A stretch of 64,000 nt of DNA, taken from the NCBI RefSeq assembly GCF_021654775.1, contig NZ_AP025343.1, positions 558,001-622,000 on the forward strand, read 5' to 3'. How positions within the stretch are numbered: position 1 is the first letter of the stretch; every line of letters starts with the position of its first letter. The position numbers were made by a program, and so were the translations under genes. This document shows, piece after piece, positions 8,545 through 17,431 of this stretch. A model generated the notes under the pieces. That model searched no databases. It had not been told where the DNA came from and saw only the letters and a program-made list of their open reading frames with translations. This stretch comes from Paenibacillus azoreducens. GTDB taxonomy: Bacteria > Bacillota > Bacilli > Paenibacillales > Paenibacillaceae.

Positions 8545-10218
8545 TTAATGATTACCGACATAAATGATGATATCGGTGTCCCAGGCGTCAAGTTTGGCGG
8601 TCAGCACATGCACATGGACATTCCATTTCCCCGCCATGCTGATCAAATCTTGGGCTGTATAACCTTCGGCTTTGCCTCCCGGCATGACGATCTCGTATTT
8701 GCCCATGTCCATGTCCAGATGGGTCAAGGTGAGCTTGATTTGTTGGATCCCCTCAACCGGCTGCCCTTTACTGTCATGCACCTGAACTTTAAAGTCGTTT
8801 ACGCCTGTTACATTCGGGGTAATTTGCAGCGATATCACGTTTTGGTTCTCAAGCGTCCGCTCGACATGAAGCGGGCCGGGTGATGACATGGCGGTCGGCA
8901 TATTGGTTAGGACAGCCGCAAGCGCCAGAACGACTATGCCGGCAGCAAGCTCAAGCCATACACCGGCTCCCAGCTTGCGCTTTTCCCTTCTTCCGCTCAG
9001 CATATTCCAGCCGGCGAGTGCCAGCATGAGCAGCATAAGCACGCATTTGGCCAGCAGCACTTGACCGTATGGCGTGTGGAACAGCGAATACCAGGTCGGC
9101 ACATTTTGCAGGCTGCCGTAAATGCCGCTGATCAGAATCAAGCCGACGAACAGGCTTCCCCATAAGCCGAATCTGCGGATGACGGCAAAATAACTTTGTT
9201 TGCGTTCCTCCGATGCTTTCGGCAAAGTCGACTCTTTGGGCAGCAGCACGGCGAAAGCGAGCAGGCTGCCAAGCCAAAGCGATGCGGCTCCAAGGTGGAG
9301 AAAGTCCATGGCAATGCCGATGACTTTGGACTCGGAAGCGGCTGGATGGCCGATAAACGACTTCGCGAGCAGCATGGTCAAGACAAGCAGAAAGGCGATC
9401 GTGCCGGCGATATATGCATTGTCTTTGTCTTTGATTTTTGGCGCGTATATTGCCAAGGCTGCAATGATAAGCAGCAGCAGAAGCTGGACCAGCCAAACTT
9501 CGCCAAAACTGGTGATCCGGAGCATTTTGAGCAGCAGCGAGGGTTCTGACCATACGCCGCTCCAGCCAACGCCTGCGTCGATCCCGGTCTGCAGCGGAAG
9601 ACTCAGCAGGAAGCTCGCCGCAAAAACGGCGATGCAGCCCCACATCAGTTTCCTGCTTCTCGGTGACCAGTCCGGACGGATGCCTGCACCCGCCGGGAGC
9701 AAAAACAACTGGAAGAAATAGATGCCCGCCAGAAAGGCCAGGCTCGTATAGATCAACCAGCGGATGATAACCAGATCGGCCCCAGGCATGCCTGAGGAGA
9801 CGACGGTTTCGGAGCGGGTATCAGCGGCGCCGCTGCCAGCCCCGACCTGAAACGAATAAGTGCCTTCAATCGGATGGCCATCCGCCGATACGGCTTTCCA
9901 TTGAACGGCAAAAACCCCTTTCGGAAGATCAGGCTGCAAGGGGGCTTCAAGAATGAAGGTTTCCCCGTCTGGGAACCGGCTTTCCCCCGAATTTACCGTT
10001 TTGCCGGATGAGTCCGTCACTTTGATCGCGTGGAAAGCCTTCTGCAGAGGTTCGTTAAAGTGAATCATCACTTTGTCCGGCGGCTCGGTCAGCTGCTCAT
10101 TTGCGGCCGGAACGGATTCGACGATGTAGGCATGAGCCGCAGCAAAACCCGGATTCAGCAGGAGAAGGATAACCATCATCATGAGCGCGGCCGGCCAAAG
10201 TCGCAATTTTTTGTTCAA
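8545..10218 (-). CDS. ycnJ: YcnJ-like copper protein: CopC domain fused to CopD membrane domain
   Basis: A 557-residue copper uptake or handling protein. The signal peptide ends A-A-A, so the mature chain begins His29-Ala-Tyr, the copper-binding N-terminus of CopC. The CopC beta domain covers about 29-125 and includes the D-G-H-P-I-E-G-T-Y motif. The CopD part, with about eight membrane segments, spans roughly 150-440. A C-terminal extracellular domain of about 100 residues resembles the FixH/YtkA type (D-M-D-M-G-K-Y-E-I, G-K-W-N-V-H-V). In Bacillus subtilis ycnJ is induced by copper starvation. No repressor gene of the YcnK kind is adjacent, and I see no clear operator upstream. Confidence 0.9.
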   Translation of the reverse strand: MNKKLRLWPAALMMMVILLLLNPGFAAAHAYIVESVPAANEQLTEPPDKVMIHFNEPLQKAFHAIKVTDSSGKTVNSGESRFPDGETFILEAPLQPDLPKGVFAVQWKAVSADGHPIEGTYSFQVGAGSGAADTRSETVVSSGMPGADLVIIRWLIYTSLAFLAGIYFFQLFLLPAGAGIRPDWSPRSRKLMWGCIAVFAASFLLSLPLQTGIDAGVGWSGVWSEPSLLLKMLRITSFGEVWLVQLLLLLIIAALAIYAPKIKDKDNAYIAGTIAFLLVLTMLLAKSFIGHPAASESKVIGIAMDFLHLGAASLWLGSLLAFAVLLPKESTLPKASEERKQSYFAVIRRFGLWGSLFVGLILISGIYGSLQNVPTWYSLFHTPYGQVLLAKCVLMLLMLALAGWNMLSGRREKRKLGAGVWLELAAGIVVLALAAVLTNMPTAMSSPGPLHVERTLENQNVISLQITPNVTGVNDFKVQVHDSKGQPVEGIQQIKLTLTHLDMDMGKYEIVMPGGKAEGYTAQDLISMAGKWNVHVHVLTAKLDAWDTDIIIYVGNH

Positions 10219-10713
10219 TCCATCACCTTCTATATAGAGCTTTGCAAAAATGAATATCCAACAATTTGAATTTGCAAACGTCCCTGATTGTTTTTAGACC
10301 TTCCTTCGGAAAGCCTCATGGGTAACATAGGCTAAATCTCTTGAATGAAGCCGCTTCTCAGCAGTTGTACGGTATTGTCTGAGCCCAGAATTATTTTATA
10401 GTTCGCATCCCCGAAAAAAAATGGCCCGTGTGGGCTATTCATGCAAAAGAGAGCAGCTTTAGAGAATTTCGACAATCCGCTATAAGGGTATGTAGGGGAA
10501 TAATGGATGTTGTTTTAATGATTTTAAGGGTATGGCAGAGAAATACGGAGCTATAATTCGGCTGGTATCGTTCAGCGCCATTTCTGCATCCTCAGCTCGA
10601 TCAAGGGAGTTTGAGGCGTTTTCTGCATGTTTTCATTATCTTTCAAAACGCTTTATAATGATAAAGTGAATTCCCGGCAAGGGCGAAAATCAAACCAGGA
10701 GTGATTTAATTTT
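10219..10713. promoter_or_regulatory. Intergenic region with a likely promoter for the 55-aa gene
   Basis: No gene is seen between ycnJ and the small gene. A TATAAT box sits at about 10656-10661 with a weak TTTCAT -35 about 17 bases before it, pointing to the 55-aa gene. The rest is AT-rich without clear repeats. Confidence 0.45.
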
Positions 10714-10881
10714 ATGAGTCAAGCTGTATTGGAACGTCGCAGTGAAATGCTGAAAAAGCATATTCAACAATTGCTTATTAGGGATAACCAGCAAGGAATC
10801 AGTCGTCAGCAAAGCAAGTTTCTGCAGCAAATGATCAAAGAACTTCATCAAACCTCGCATGAAATGAACGAAAACAAATAA
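10714..10881 (+). CDS. Small 55-residue protein, function unknown
   Basis: A short gene with a good start: CCAGGAGTGATTTAATTTT then ATG. It encodes 55 residues, strongly helical and charged, with MSQAVLERR at the N-terminus and a Gln-rich middle (D-N-Q-Q-G-I-S-R-Q-Q-S-K-F-L-Q-Q). It probably folds as a helical hairpin with a turn around Asn-Gln-Gln-Gly. No Cys, membrane segment or metal motif is present, which argues against a direct copper role despite the copper genes around it. It may be a small regulatory or sporulation-linked protein, but this is a guess. A MITE copy follows, and a terminator lies beyond that. Confidence 0.6.
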   Translation: MSQAVLERRSEMLKKHIQQLLIRDNQQGISRQQSKFLQQMIKELHQTSHEMNENK

Positions 10882-10925
10882 CGCTTTTTGTAAAAAAAGA
10901 TCTTACTCTAACCTTATAAGTGCGT

Positions 10926-11092
10926 GTTCAAAAAGGTCGGTTTTCAGCACCGAGAAGGTTGGATGAAGCTAGGGACTGAGGAGCGGAGCGTACGTTATAG
11001 GTACGTGAGTACCGGAAGTCCCGGGTGAATTCAAGATTCGATGCCGAGTTACTTCTTGATTTACATCGTGATCAAAAGCGGACTTTTTGAAC
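10926..11092 (-). mobile_element. MITE-like element, copy A (167 bp, short form)
   Basis: Terminal inverted repeats GTTCAAAAAG...CTTTTTGAAC. Interior strings such as GCTGAAAACCGACC, CTCCGCTCCTCAGTCCC and CTTGAATTC are shared with copies at 36973, 39414 and 54666. Same length as copy C, opposite orientation. No coding capacity. Confidence 0.85.
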
Positions 11093-11107
11093 AACCTCTA
11101 TAATTGA

Positions 11108-11157
11108 GCAAGGACTGTCCATGTCATAGCAATGACAATGGGGCAGTCCTTTTTTGT
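11108..11157 (+). terminator. Terminator downstream of the 55-aa gene
   Basis: AAGGACTG...CAGTCCTT with inner TGTCAT/ATGACA pairing, followed by TTTTTTG on the plus strand. The MITE copy lies between it and the small gene. Confidence 0.8.
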
Positions 11158-11161
11158 TTGC

Positions 11162-13018
11162 TTAAGAGCCGGTCAGGGGCGGAGTTAAGGAAGCGGGCGA
11201 GCTCCCGTTTTTTCCTTCAATGTACGCGATGAACAGTCCGGTCAGGTCGGGATCAAATTGGGTTCCGGAGCAGCGGCGGAGTTCCTCAAGCGCCTCTTGA
11301 ACCGACTTGGTAGCTTGGTAGGGGCGCTCGGAGGTCATGGCGTCAAATGAATCGATGATGGTAAGCATCCGGCACAGCTGCGGGATTTCAGCTCCTTTAT
11401 AGCCGTGGGGGTAGCCGGCGCCGTCGAACCGCTCATGATGCAGCTCGATATAAGGGGCGAGCTCCTTGAATTTGTCATGGGTCATCGCCATCTCTTTGCC
11501 CCAATTGACATGTTTTTTGACCTTTTCCCATTCCGCAGAGGTCAGCTTGTCCTTTTTGTTCAGGATTTCCCAGGGGATTTCCAGCTTGCCGATATCGTGG
11601 ATCAGGGCCCCCAGGACGAATTGTTTGCGCGTCATCGCGTCCAGATCCAGCAGGATGCTCATATCCATGGCATAGCGGAATACGCGCTTGGAGTGCTTAA
11701 AAGTGTTGATGTCCTTGTACAGAAAAAGCTTCAGCAGCTGTTCGATATCCCGCACATCCTGGGCGATTTCGATTTCCTGTTCCGGCTGCACGGAACTTCC
11801 GTATATAAAAGCAATGTTTTTGCCTTGTTTTTTCGCATCGTAAAGCGCCTGGTCCGCATGCAGCACCAGTACAGATTTGTCGTGAATGTCGATATGATAA
11901 CCGGAAATGCCGGCCGAAAAGGAAAGACAGGCATGCGGCAAAATTTCCACTCCGGCAAATGGGGTGTCATTCACTTTTTTGCGCAGCCGGTCTACGAAAA
12001 CAAGCGCTTCCTCCTCCGTATAACCCGGCATGAGCAGTGTAAATTCCTCCCCGCCATAACGGGATGCCGTTACGCCGGCTTGTTCGGCCTCTTCCTTGAA
12101 AATCGAACCAAGCAGACCGAGCAGCTTATCGCCCTCCAAATGGCCGAAGTGATCGTTATAACGCTTGAAGTCGTCGATGTCGATCATGGCTAGAGACAAA
12201 GGTGTGCTTGCGTTTGCGGCAAAGCGGATTTCCTGTTCGAGAAGGATTTCGAAATAGCTGTGATTGAAAAGTCCGGTTCGCTCATCGCGAATGGCGCGCT
12301 CCTGAAGTTGAAGGTACATGTCGAACAGCTTTTTAAACAGATGGGAAAGGAAAATGCTGATGCCGAGAAATAAGACAAGCCCGGTAATCCCGTTGTTTTT
12401 AATCAGAATCGTCAGAACAAGCGACAGAATCAGAATGCACAGGTAGACAAGCCCCGATTCCCGGAGCAGACCCTTCGGCAGCCGGTAAAAATTGCTCCGG
12501 TCAGCCATGTAGTAGTAAATGCCGAGACATAAAACATTCAGGACAAAATAAGTAACCAGCGCCCCTATATAGGACAATAAACTGCCATTTTTAAGATCGC
12601 CGAGCTCGCCGCCCAACCCTGAGAATACGGTGCCTGCGCCAAAAATCATGGTTGCGTATACGGAAAAATTGGTTAAATGCTTCCACCACGATAACTTCCG
12701 TTCGATGACAGCGGACAAAATCGAGCTGAAGAGCAGAAGCGCATGGGCCGCAGGGGTCCCGAACATAAACAGGGTGGCCAAGTATACCGCGGAGTCCATG
12801 GATTGTTTATTGCCGTCCGGAGGAATCCGAAATGTATAGAAATACAAAATTAGCGAAGCGCAGAACATGGATCCGAGAAGCGCCCACTGCTTGGTTGTAT
12901 ATGCGAAGGAAAAATGTCTGATACTGAGCCAGAACAGGAAGATGCCAAGCACGCAAAATAAAAGGGCGTTCATGTTTTTCGCAACCCAGGACTTCGCAAA
13001 CAGGTGTTTTTTTAACAT
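11162..13018 (-). CDS. Membrane-bound GGDEF plus HD-GYP protein (c-di-GMP turnover)
   Basis: Predicted to make and/or break cyclic di-GMP. I place the start at the ATG at 13018 (618 residues) because GGGAGTAGATTCC precedes it; an in-frame ATG 51 bases upstream has no such site. The N-terminal ~210 residues hold about seven or eight membrane helices. A GGDEF domain follows, with the active-site loop R-Y-G-G-E-E-F. A C-terminal HD-GYP domain shows H-D-I-G-K and H-H-E-R-F-D-G-A-G-Y-P. Both domains keep their catalytic residues. There is no RxxD inhibitory site just before GGEEF. The gene stands alone between the two copper gene groups. A link to copper is positional only. Confidence 0.9.
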   Translation of the reverse strand: MLKKHLFAKSWVAKNMNALLFCVLGIFLFWLSIRHFSFAYTTKQWALLGSMFCASLILYFYTFRIPPDGNKQSMDSAVYLATLFMFGTPAAHALLLFSSILSAVIERKLSWWKHLTNFSVYATMIFGAGTVFSGLGGELGDLKNGSLLSYIGALVTYFVLNVLCLGIYYYMADRSNFYRLPKGLLRESGLVYLCILILSLVLTILIKNNGITGLVLFLGISIFLSHLFKKLFDMYLQLQERAIRDERTGLFNHSYFEILLEQEIRFAANASTPLSLAMIDIDDFKRYNDHFGHLEGDKLLGLLGSIFKEEAEQAGVTASRYGGEEFTLLMPGYTEEEALVFVDRLRKKVNDTPFAGVEILPHACLSFSAGISGYHIDIHDKSVLVLHADQALYDAKKQGKNIAFIYGSSVQPEQEIEIAQDVRDIEQLLKLFLYKDINTFKHSKRVFRYAMDMSILLDLDAMTRKQFVLGALIHDIGKLEIPWEILNKKDKLTSAEWEKVKKHVNWGKEMAMTHDKFKELAPYIELHHERFDGAGYPHGYKGAEIPQLCRMLTIIDSFDAMTSERPYQATKSVQEALEELRRCSGTQFDPDLTGLFIAYIEGKNGSSPASLTPPLTGS

Positions 13019-13276
13019 GGAATCTACTCCCTGTCCGTTCATGATGTGTTCTGAAGCCGAAACACGCACGTAGTATATGATATGGGAAAATGGTTGCTGA
13101 AAAAAAGTGTGGATTTTGCCATCTTTATTAAAAGCCGGAAGCTGTTTTTCGTTTTAAATTTAGCGTTTAGCGGAGAGAATCGAAATAATAAGATAAGAGA
13201 TTCGACTTAATCATTCGGAAATCCTTCAAGTAGGGTATTTAAGTAGGTGAACAAGCATAATAGTGTTTTTTGTTTC

Positions 13277-13305
13277 TTGTATACATAGAGGGGGTATAGT
13301 ATAAT
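13277..13305 (+). promoter_or_regulatory. csoR promoter with CsoR-type operator
   Basis: TTGTAT (13277-13282), a 17-base spacer, then TATAAT (13300-13305). Within the spacer lies ATACATAGAGGGGGTAT (13281-13297), whose ATAC...GTAT ends and G run match the CsoR operator form seen before copA. This suggests autoregulation. Confidence 0.7.
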
Positions 13306-13341
13306 GTGGATAAAAGCTTCGATCAAGGAGGAGTGGATTGA

Positions 13342-13677
13342 ATGATCGCTGAGACCAACCAGGAGCCGGTAATTCAGGAAAAGGGCACGGAAGGCGGGGA
13401 GCGGCGCAGCCACCATTCGCAGCGAACGAAGAACAATCTCATTACCCGCCTGAACCGCATCGAAGGCCAAATCCGCGGCGTCAAGGGATTGATAGAGCGG
13501 GATACGTATTGCGATGATGTCTTGAATCAGATCGCAGCCATCCAGGCTGCTCTGAACGGCGTCGGCAAGCTGCTGCTGGAGAATCATATGAGAAGCTGCG
13601 TGGTGGAACGGATTGAATCCGGGGATCACGCCGTGATTGACGAAGTGCTGGTTACGGTTAAGAAATTGATGAAATAA
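13342..13677 (+). CDS. csoR: CsoR-type copper-sensing repressor
   Basis: Cytoplasmic repressor that releases DNA on binding Cu(I). The 111 residues form an all-helical protein with the Cys-His-Cys copper triad: Cys57 (T-Y-C-D-D), His82 and Cys86 (N-H-M-R-S-C). The family motif R-L-N-R-I-E-G-Q-I-R-G is at 36-46. The N-terminus (about 1-28) is longer and more polar than in many relatives. GATCAAGGAGGAGTGGATTGA precedes the ATG. It is the first gene of csoR-copZ-copA, and ATAC...GTAT operators lie before it and before copA. Members of the family that sense other metals or sulfide lack this full triad. Confidence 0.93.
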   Translation: MIAETNQEPVIQEKGTEGGERRSHHSQRTKNNLITRLNRIEGQIRGVKGLIERDTYCDDVLNQIAAIQAALNGVGKLLLENHMRSCVVERIESGDHAVIDEVLVTVKKLMK

Positions 13678-13722
13678 TCATGCCATGAGGCAGGGATTGA
13701 AACCTTAAAGGAGGAATATAAG

Positions 13723-13923
13723 ATGAAAAGCATAACGCTGAATGTTCAAGGAATGTCTTGCGACCATTGTGTAAGAGCTGTTGAAGGTGCCGTGAAAGAA
13801 GCGGGTGCCGCCGGCAAGGTGGATCTGCCTGGGAATAAGGTTACTGTGGAATATGACGAAAGCAAAGTAAGCCTCGACGCCATTAAAGCAGCCATCGAAG
13901 ACCAAGGCTACGATGTAGTCTAA
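13723..13923 (+). CDS. copZ: Copper chaperone CopZ
   Basis: A 66-residue heavy-metal-associated domain that carries Cu(I) to the CopA ATPase. The metal site is M-S-C-D-H-C, with Cys13 and Cys16. The rest fits the ferredoxin-like fold of the family in full length. AAAGGAGGAATATAAG precedes the ATG. It lies 45 bases after csoR, probably on the same message. A terminator and a hairpin repeat separate it from copA. Confidence 0.95.
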   Translation: MKSITLNVQGMSCDHCVRAVEGAVKEAGAAGKVDLPGNKVTVEYDESKVSLDAIKAAIEDQGYDVV

Positions 13924-13968
13924 GCTTGATTCCTAAGGTGATCGGCTGAAACGTATCCCGTAACGATT

Positions 13969-14019
13969 GCCGGGCAGCCCCGGGCCCTTTTGTGGTCCGA
14001 AGTCGCTGCCCTTTTTTGC
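13969..14019 (+). terminator. Terminator after copZ
   Basis: GGGCAGC pairs with GCTGCCC across a GC-rich inner segment (CCCGGGCCC), followed by TTTTTTG. It ends the csoR-copZ message ahead of the second CsoR operator. Confidence 0.75.
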
Positions 14020-14038
14020 ATTTATAGGAGGTTTATAA

Positions 14039-14108
14039 GTTATTTGGGGTCCCCGCAAAGTATTGGGAATAAGCATTGAAGCAAGACTTCACTTTGTGGG
14101 GGAATTTT
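14039..14108 (+). repeat. CCCCGCAAAGT hairpin repeat, copy d
   Basis: Same unit as the tandem copies at 4.2-4.4 kb, here alone between copZ and copA, ending just before the copA promoter. Its arms close the same 11-base stem. Confidence 0.85.
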
Positions 14109-14112
14109 AGCA

Positions 14113-14140
14113 TTTATCATATACCCCGCAAGGGTATATT
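14113..14140 (+). promoter_or_regulatory. copA promoter with CsoR operator
   Basis: ATACCCCGCAAGGGTAT at 14121-14137 is a perfect palindrome with 6-base arms (ATACCC/GGGTAT) and overlaps the likely -10 box TATATT (14135-14140). This is the classic CsoR site form and implies copper induction of copA independent of the csoR promoter. Confidence 0.8.
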
Positions 14141-14161
14141 CCCGGAAAGGAGACAAGGGTC

Positions 14162-16603
14162 ATGGAACGTAATGCGGAAAACCGGGAGCATGAGCAACAG
14201 ACGACGCTGCAGATTACTGGTATGACTTGTGCGGCCTGCGCCTCGCGGATCGAAAAAGGCTTAAGCCGCATGGACGGCGTCAGCCGCGCGAATGTCAATC
14301 TGGCATTGGAGCAGGCAACCGTGATGCATGATCCCAAGAAGGCCGACTTGCGCAAGCTCGAAGAGAAGATCGAGTCGCTCGGTTATGGAACGATAAAGGA
14401 AACGATGGATTTTGAAATTACCGGCATGACCTGTGCGGCCTGTTCTGCGCGGATCGAAAAAGGCTTAAGCCGCATGCCCGGCGTTTCCCGGGCCAACGTG
14501 AATTTGGCGCTGGAAACAGCTCAAGTGGAATACACGGCAGGTGCGGTTACCGTTCAAGATATGATGAAAAAGGTCGAGCAGCTTGGCTATAAGGCTATGC
14601 CGAAGCGGGCAGCGAAGGACAGTGCCGAGCTGCGCCGGCAGGAGATTAACCATAAGCGTTTCAAGTGGATGATGGCCGCAATTTTGTCCTTCCCGCTGCT
14701 ATGGGCGATGGTGGGGCATTTCTCTTTCACTTCCTGGATTCCGGTGCCGTCGTTGTTTATGAATCCGTGGTTCCAGCTGGTGGCGGCGACGCCGGTTCAG
14801 TTTCTGATCGGCTGGCAGTTTTATGTCGGAGCCTATAAAGCGCTGCGCAACAAAAGCGCCAACATGGACGTGCTGGTCGCTCTTGGGACGTCCGCCGCGT
14901 ATTTTTACAGCTTGTATCTGACGATTCAAACGGCCGGGCCCGGTTCGCATCATCCGGTAGAAATGTATTACGAAACCAGCAGCATATTGATTACGCTGAT
15001 CCTGGTTGGCAAATGGTTTGAGGCTTTGGCCAAAGGCCGTTCTTCGGAAGCGATCAAAAGCCTGATGGGACTTCAGGCGAAAACCGCGCTGGTCGTCAGG
15101 GACGGCCGGGAGGCCAGCATTCCGGTGGAGGATGTAGTAGTGGGCGACAGCGTCATCGTCAAGCCGGGCGAAAAAATCCCGGTCGACGGCAAGGTGCTTG
15201 AGGGAGTTTCTTCCGTGGACGAGTCTATGCTGACGGGAGAAAGCATTCCCGTTGACAAGCGAGAGGGCGACATTGTTGCCGGGGCCACCTTGAATAAGAA
15301 CGGTATGCTGCGCATTCAGGCCACCAAGGTGGGCGGGGAAACCGCGCTGGCGCAAATCATCAAGGTGGTCGAGGAAGCACAGGGATCGAAGGCGCCAATT
15401 CAGCGCATTGCCGACGTCATCTCCGGTATTTTCGTTCCGATCGTCGTCGGGATCGCTGTCGTGACGTTTCTGATTTGGTATTTCGGCGTGGAACCGGGAC
15501 AGTTCGCCCCGGCGCTTGAAAAAGCCATCGCCGTGCTTGTCATTGCATGCCCTTGCGCGCTCGGGCTTGCTACGCCGACTTCCATTATGGCCGGATCCGG
15601 CCGGGCCGCCGAGTTCGGCATCCTGTTCAAGGGCGGGGAGCATCTGGAGTCGGCGCAGGCCATAGAGGTCGTCGTGCTGGACAAGACCGGCACGGTTACG
15701 AGCGGCAAGCCTGTGCTGACAGACGTCATCCCCGCGCCGCTGATGACGGAGCAGTCGCTGCTGCGGATGACGGCCGCCGTCGAACGCCAGTCCGAGCATC
15801 CGCTCGCGGAAGCGATCGTCGCCGGAGCCCGCGACCGCAGCAAAGCGCTGCCGCTGCCGGAGGCGAAGGACTTCGACAATTTGCCGGGATACGGAGTTTC
15901 GGCAAGGGTGGACGGCCGGGCGGTGCTGGTCGGCACCCGCAAGCTGATGGCGGAGCGGAGCATTCCGGTCGAGGCGGCCCTGCCTGCCATGCGACAGCTT
16001 GAAGACGCCGGCAAAACCGCCATGCTGGTCGCCATAGACGGCAAATATGCCGGCATGGTGGCCGTTGCGGATACGATCAAAGAGACGTCGCGGGAAGCCG
16101 TTTCCCGCCTGCAGGACATGGGGATCGAAGTGATCATGATTACCGGGGACAATGAACGGACGGCGAAGGCCATTGCCTCCCAGGCTGGTATTCACCATGT
16201 TTTGGCCGAGGTGCTGCCAGAGGGCAAAGCTGAGGAAGTGCGGAAGCTGCAGCAGACGGGCAAGCGGATCGCCATGGTCGGCGACGGCATCAACGACGCG
16301 CCGGCGCTGGCGACAGCCGACATCGGCATGGCGATCGGCACCGGCACGGATGTCGCCATGGAAGCTGCCGACGTGACGCTGATGCGCGGCGATCTGAACG
16401 CGATTGCCGATGCGATTCTGATGAGCCGCCGCACGATGGGCAACATCAAGCAGAATTTGTTCTGGGCGCTGGCGTATAACACGGTCGGCATTCCGATTGC
16501 CGCCGCAGGTTGTCTCGCCCCATGGCTGGCCGGCGCCGCTATGGCTTTCAGCTCGGTGTCGGTTGTGCTGAATGCGCTGCGTCTGCAGCGGGTGAAGCCG
16601 TAA
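14162..16603 (+). CDS. copA: Cu(I)-exporting P1B-type ATPase CopA
   Basis: Pumps Cu(I) out of the cytoplasm using ATP. The 813 residues comprise two N-terminal metal-binding domains with G-M-T-C-A-A-C (Cys23/Cys26 and Cys91/Cys94), then eight expected membrane helices. The ion-binding C-P-C motif is at 463-465. The phosphorylated Asp507 is in D-K-T-G-T, the S-E-H-P-L motif is in the nucleotide domain, and the hinge is [10 protein letters not shown]. All parts are complete. GGAAAGGAGACAAGGGTC precedes the ATG. It is regulated from its own promoter and operator at 14113-14140. Codon use becomes more GC-rich in the C-terminal half, but nothing is broken. Confidence 0.97.
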   Translation: MERNAENREHEQQTTLQITGMTCAACASRIEKGLSRMDGVSRANVNLALEQATVMHDPKKADLRKLEEKIESLGYGTIKETMDFEITGMTCAACSARIEKGLSRMPGVSRANVNLALETAQVEYTAGAVTVQDMMKKVEQLGYKAMPKRAAKDSAELRRQEINHKRFKWMMAAILSFPLLWAMVGHFSFTSWIPVPSLFMNPWFQLVAATPVQFLIGWQFYVGAYKALRNKSANMDVLVALGTSAAYFYSLYLTIQTAGPGSHHPVEMYYETSSILITLILVGKWFEALAKGRSSEAIKSLMGLQAKTALVVRDGREASIPVEDVVVGDSVIVKPGEKIPVDGKVLEGVSSVDESMLTGESIPVDKREGDIVAGATLNKNGMLRIQATKVGGETALAQIIKVVEEAQGSKAPIQRIADVISGIFVPIVVGIAVVTFLIWYFGVEPGQFAPALEKAIAVLVIACPCALGLATPTSIMAGSGRAAEFGILFKGGEHLESAQAIEVVVLDKTGTVTSGKPVLTDVIPAPLMTEQSLLRMTAAVERQSEHPLAEAIVAGARDRSKALPLPEAKDFDNLPGYGVSARVDGRAVLVGTRKLMAERSIPVEAALPAMRQLEDAGKTAMLVAIDGKYAGMVAVADTIKETSREAVSRLQDMGIEVIMITGDNERTAKAIASQAGIHHVLAEVLPEGKAEEVRKLQQTGKRIAMVGDGINDAPALATADIGMAIGTGTDVAMEAADVTLMRGDLNAIADAILMSRRTMGNIKQNLFWALAYNTVGIPIAAAGCLAPWLAGAAMAFSSVSVVLNALRLQRVKP

Positions 16604-16611
16604 AGATCGGA

Positions 16612-16664
16612 CTAACGAAAAAGCCTTGAGCAAAAATTTCGGTTTTTGCTCAAGGCTTTTCTTT
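16612..16664. terminator. Terminator after copA
   Basis: AAAAGCCTTGAGCAAAAA and TTTTTGCTCAAGGCTTTT form an 18-base perfect stem with a TTTCGG loop. A and T runs on both sides make it usable in both directions. Confidence 0.92.
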
Positions 16665-16672
16665 CAATATTG

Positions 16673-17214
16673 TATAATTGGTCCGTTCTCATTTCTGTGT
16701 CTCCCTTTCAGTTTTATTAGATTGACTTGATTTTATATCGACCGTTAACTGATGTTAAGTACGCACTATAAAGTAACCCGCTTATTTCAGGATTTTGCAA
16801 AGTTCGATTCTGCTCTCGGGAACAATATAGACGAACTAAACCATTTGCTCTGAATCAATCTCATAATGAATAGAAAAGGGGATTTGAACGATAAAATTGA
16901 TTCCTGGAAGTCTCTTTTGGATTTTTGCAAAACCTTCGAGTGTTTGGACTCGCCGAATAGGGCCTAATGATACTATCTCTAACGGACACCATGGAGCCTA
17001 ATTCGCTAAAAGCGGCGGCTTTCAAAAACTAACGGACACCACGGCGCTTAATTGCCCCAAAACAAGACTAAAAGAGGCTTTTTTCACAAAATAGCTGCGT
17101 CTGTGTCCGTTAGAAATCATAATGTTCGAAATTGACCTTAATAGCGGCTGCTGTGTCCGTTAGAGTTTTGCAGTCGTTGATTAGAAGTCGAGTATGATGC
17201 GGCAGAAAAAACGA
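16673..17214. repeat. Repeat-rich intergenic region with a GTGTCCGTTAG inverted element
   Basis: No gene is seen. The 11-mer CTAACGGACAC occurs at 16979 and 17029, and its complement GTGTCCGTTAG at 17103 and 17153, giving a 185-base element with paired ends facing each other. Just before it (about 16840-16930) is a string resembling the 1.8-kb repeats (CATAATGAATA, ATTTGAAC). Confidence 0.75.
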
Positions 17215-17258
17215 AAAGACCATTTAAAGCCATTTCACAGGCCTAAAATGGTCTTTTT
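17215..17258. terminator. Bidirectional terminator-like hairpin
   Basis: AAAGACCATTT pairs with AAATGGTCTTT, followed by TTTTT. Directly followed by a free copy of the ~115-bp module, as at 2396-2553. Confidence 0.7.
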
Positions 17259-17261
17259 GAA

Positions 17262-17372
17262 GATATCAGAAAGTATAAATTCGGGGAAAACGCATCCTGA
17301 TATCGCAAGAAAAACTACCGCTAAAAGCGGTCTGTCTTCTGTGAAAGTACGTCGATAGACGTTTTTCTTATT
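17262..17372 (+). repeat. Free copy 2 of the ~115-bp palindromic module
   Basis: Matches the copy at 2443-2553 along its whole length with scattered changes (CGCATCCTGATATCGCAAGA is identical). It again starts right after the T run of a terminator hairpin. Confidence 0.8.
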
Positions 17373-17431
17373 ATTAAGTTAGACCCCACAATAAAGCGGG
17401 TTCTTATCAAAATAGCATGACTGGTGCTAAG

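Noticed and set aside
10926..11092. MITE copy A considered as a small RNA gene
   Set aside because: The same sequence recurs at other sites with terminal inverted repeats and no own promoter, so a repeat element explains it better.
14699..16633. 644-codon open frame on the minus strand opposite copA
   Set aside because: It exactly mirrors the GC-rich copA gene, has no start site and a His/Arg-rich composition typical of an antisense shadow.
16979..17163. GTGTCCGTTAG boxes considered as a CRISPR or attachment site
   Set aside because: Boxes occur in both directions with uneven spacing, and no integrase or cas gene is nearby.
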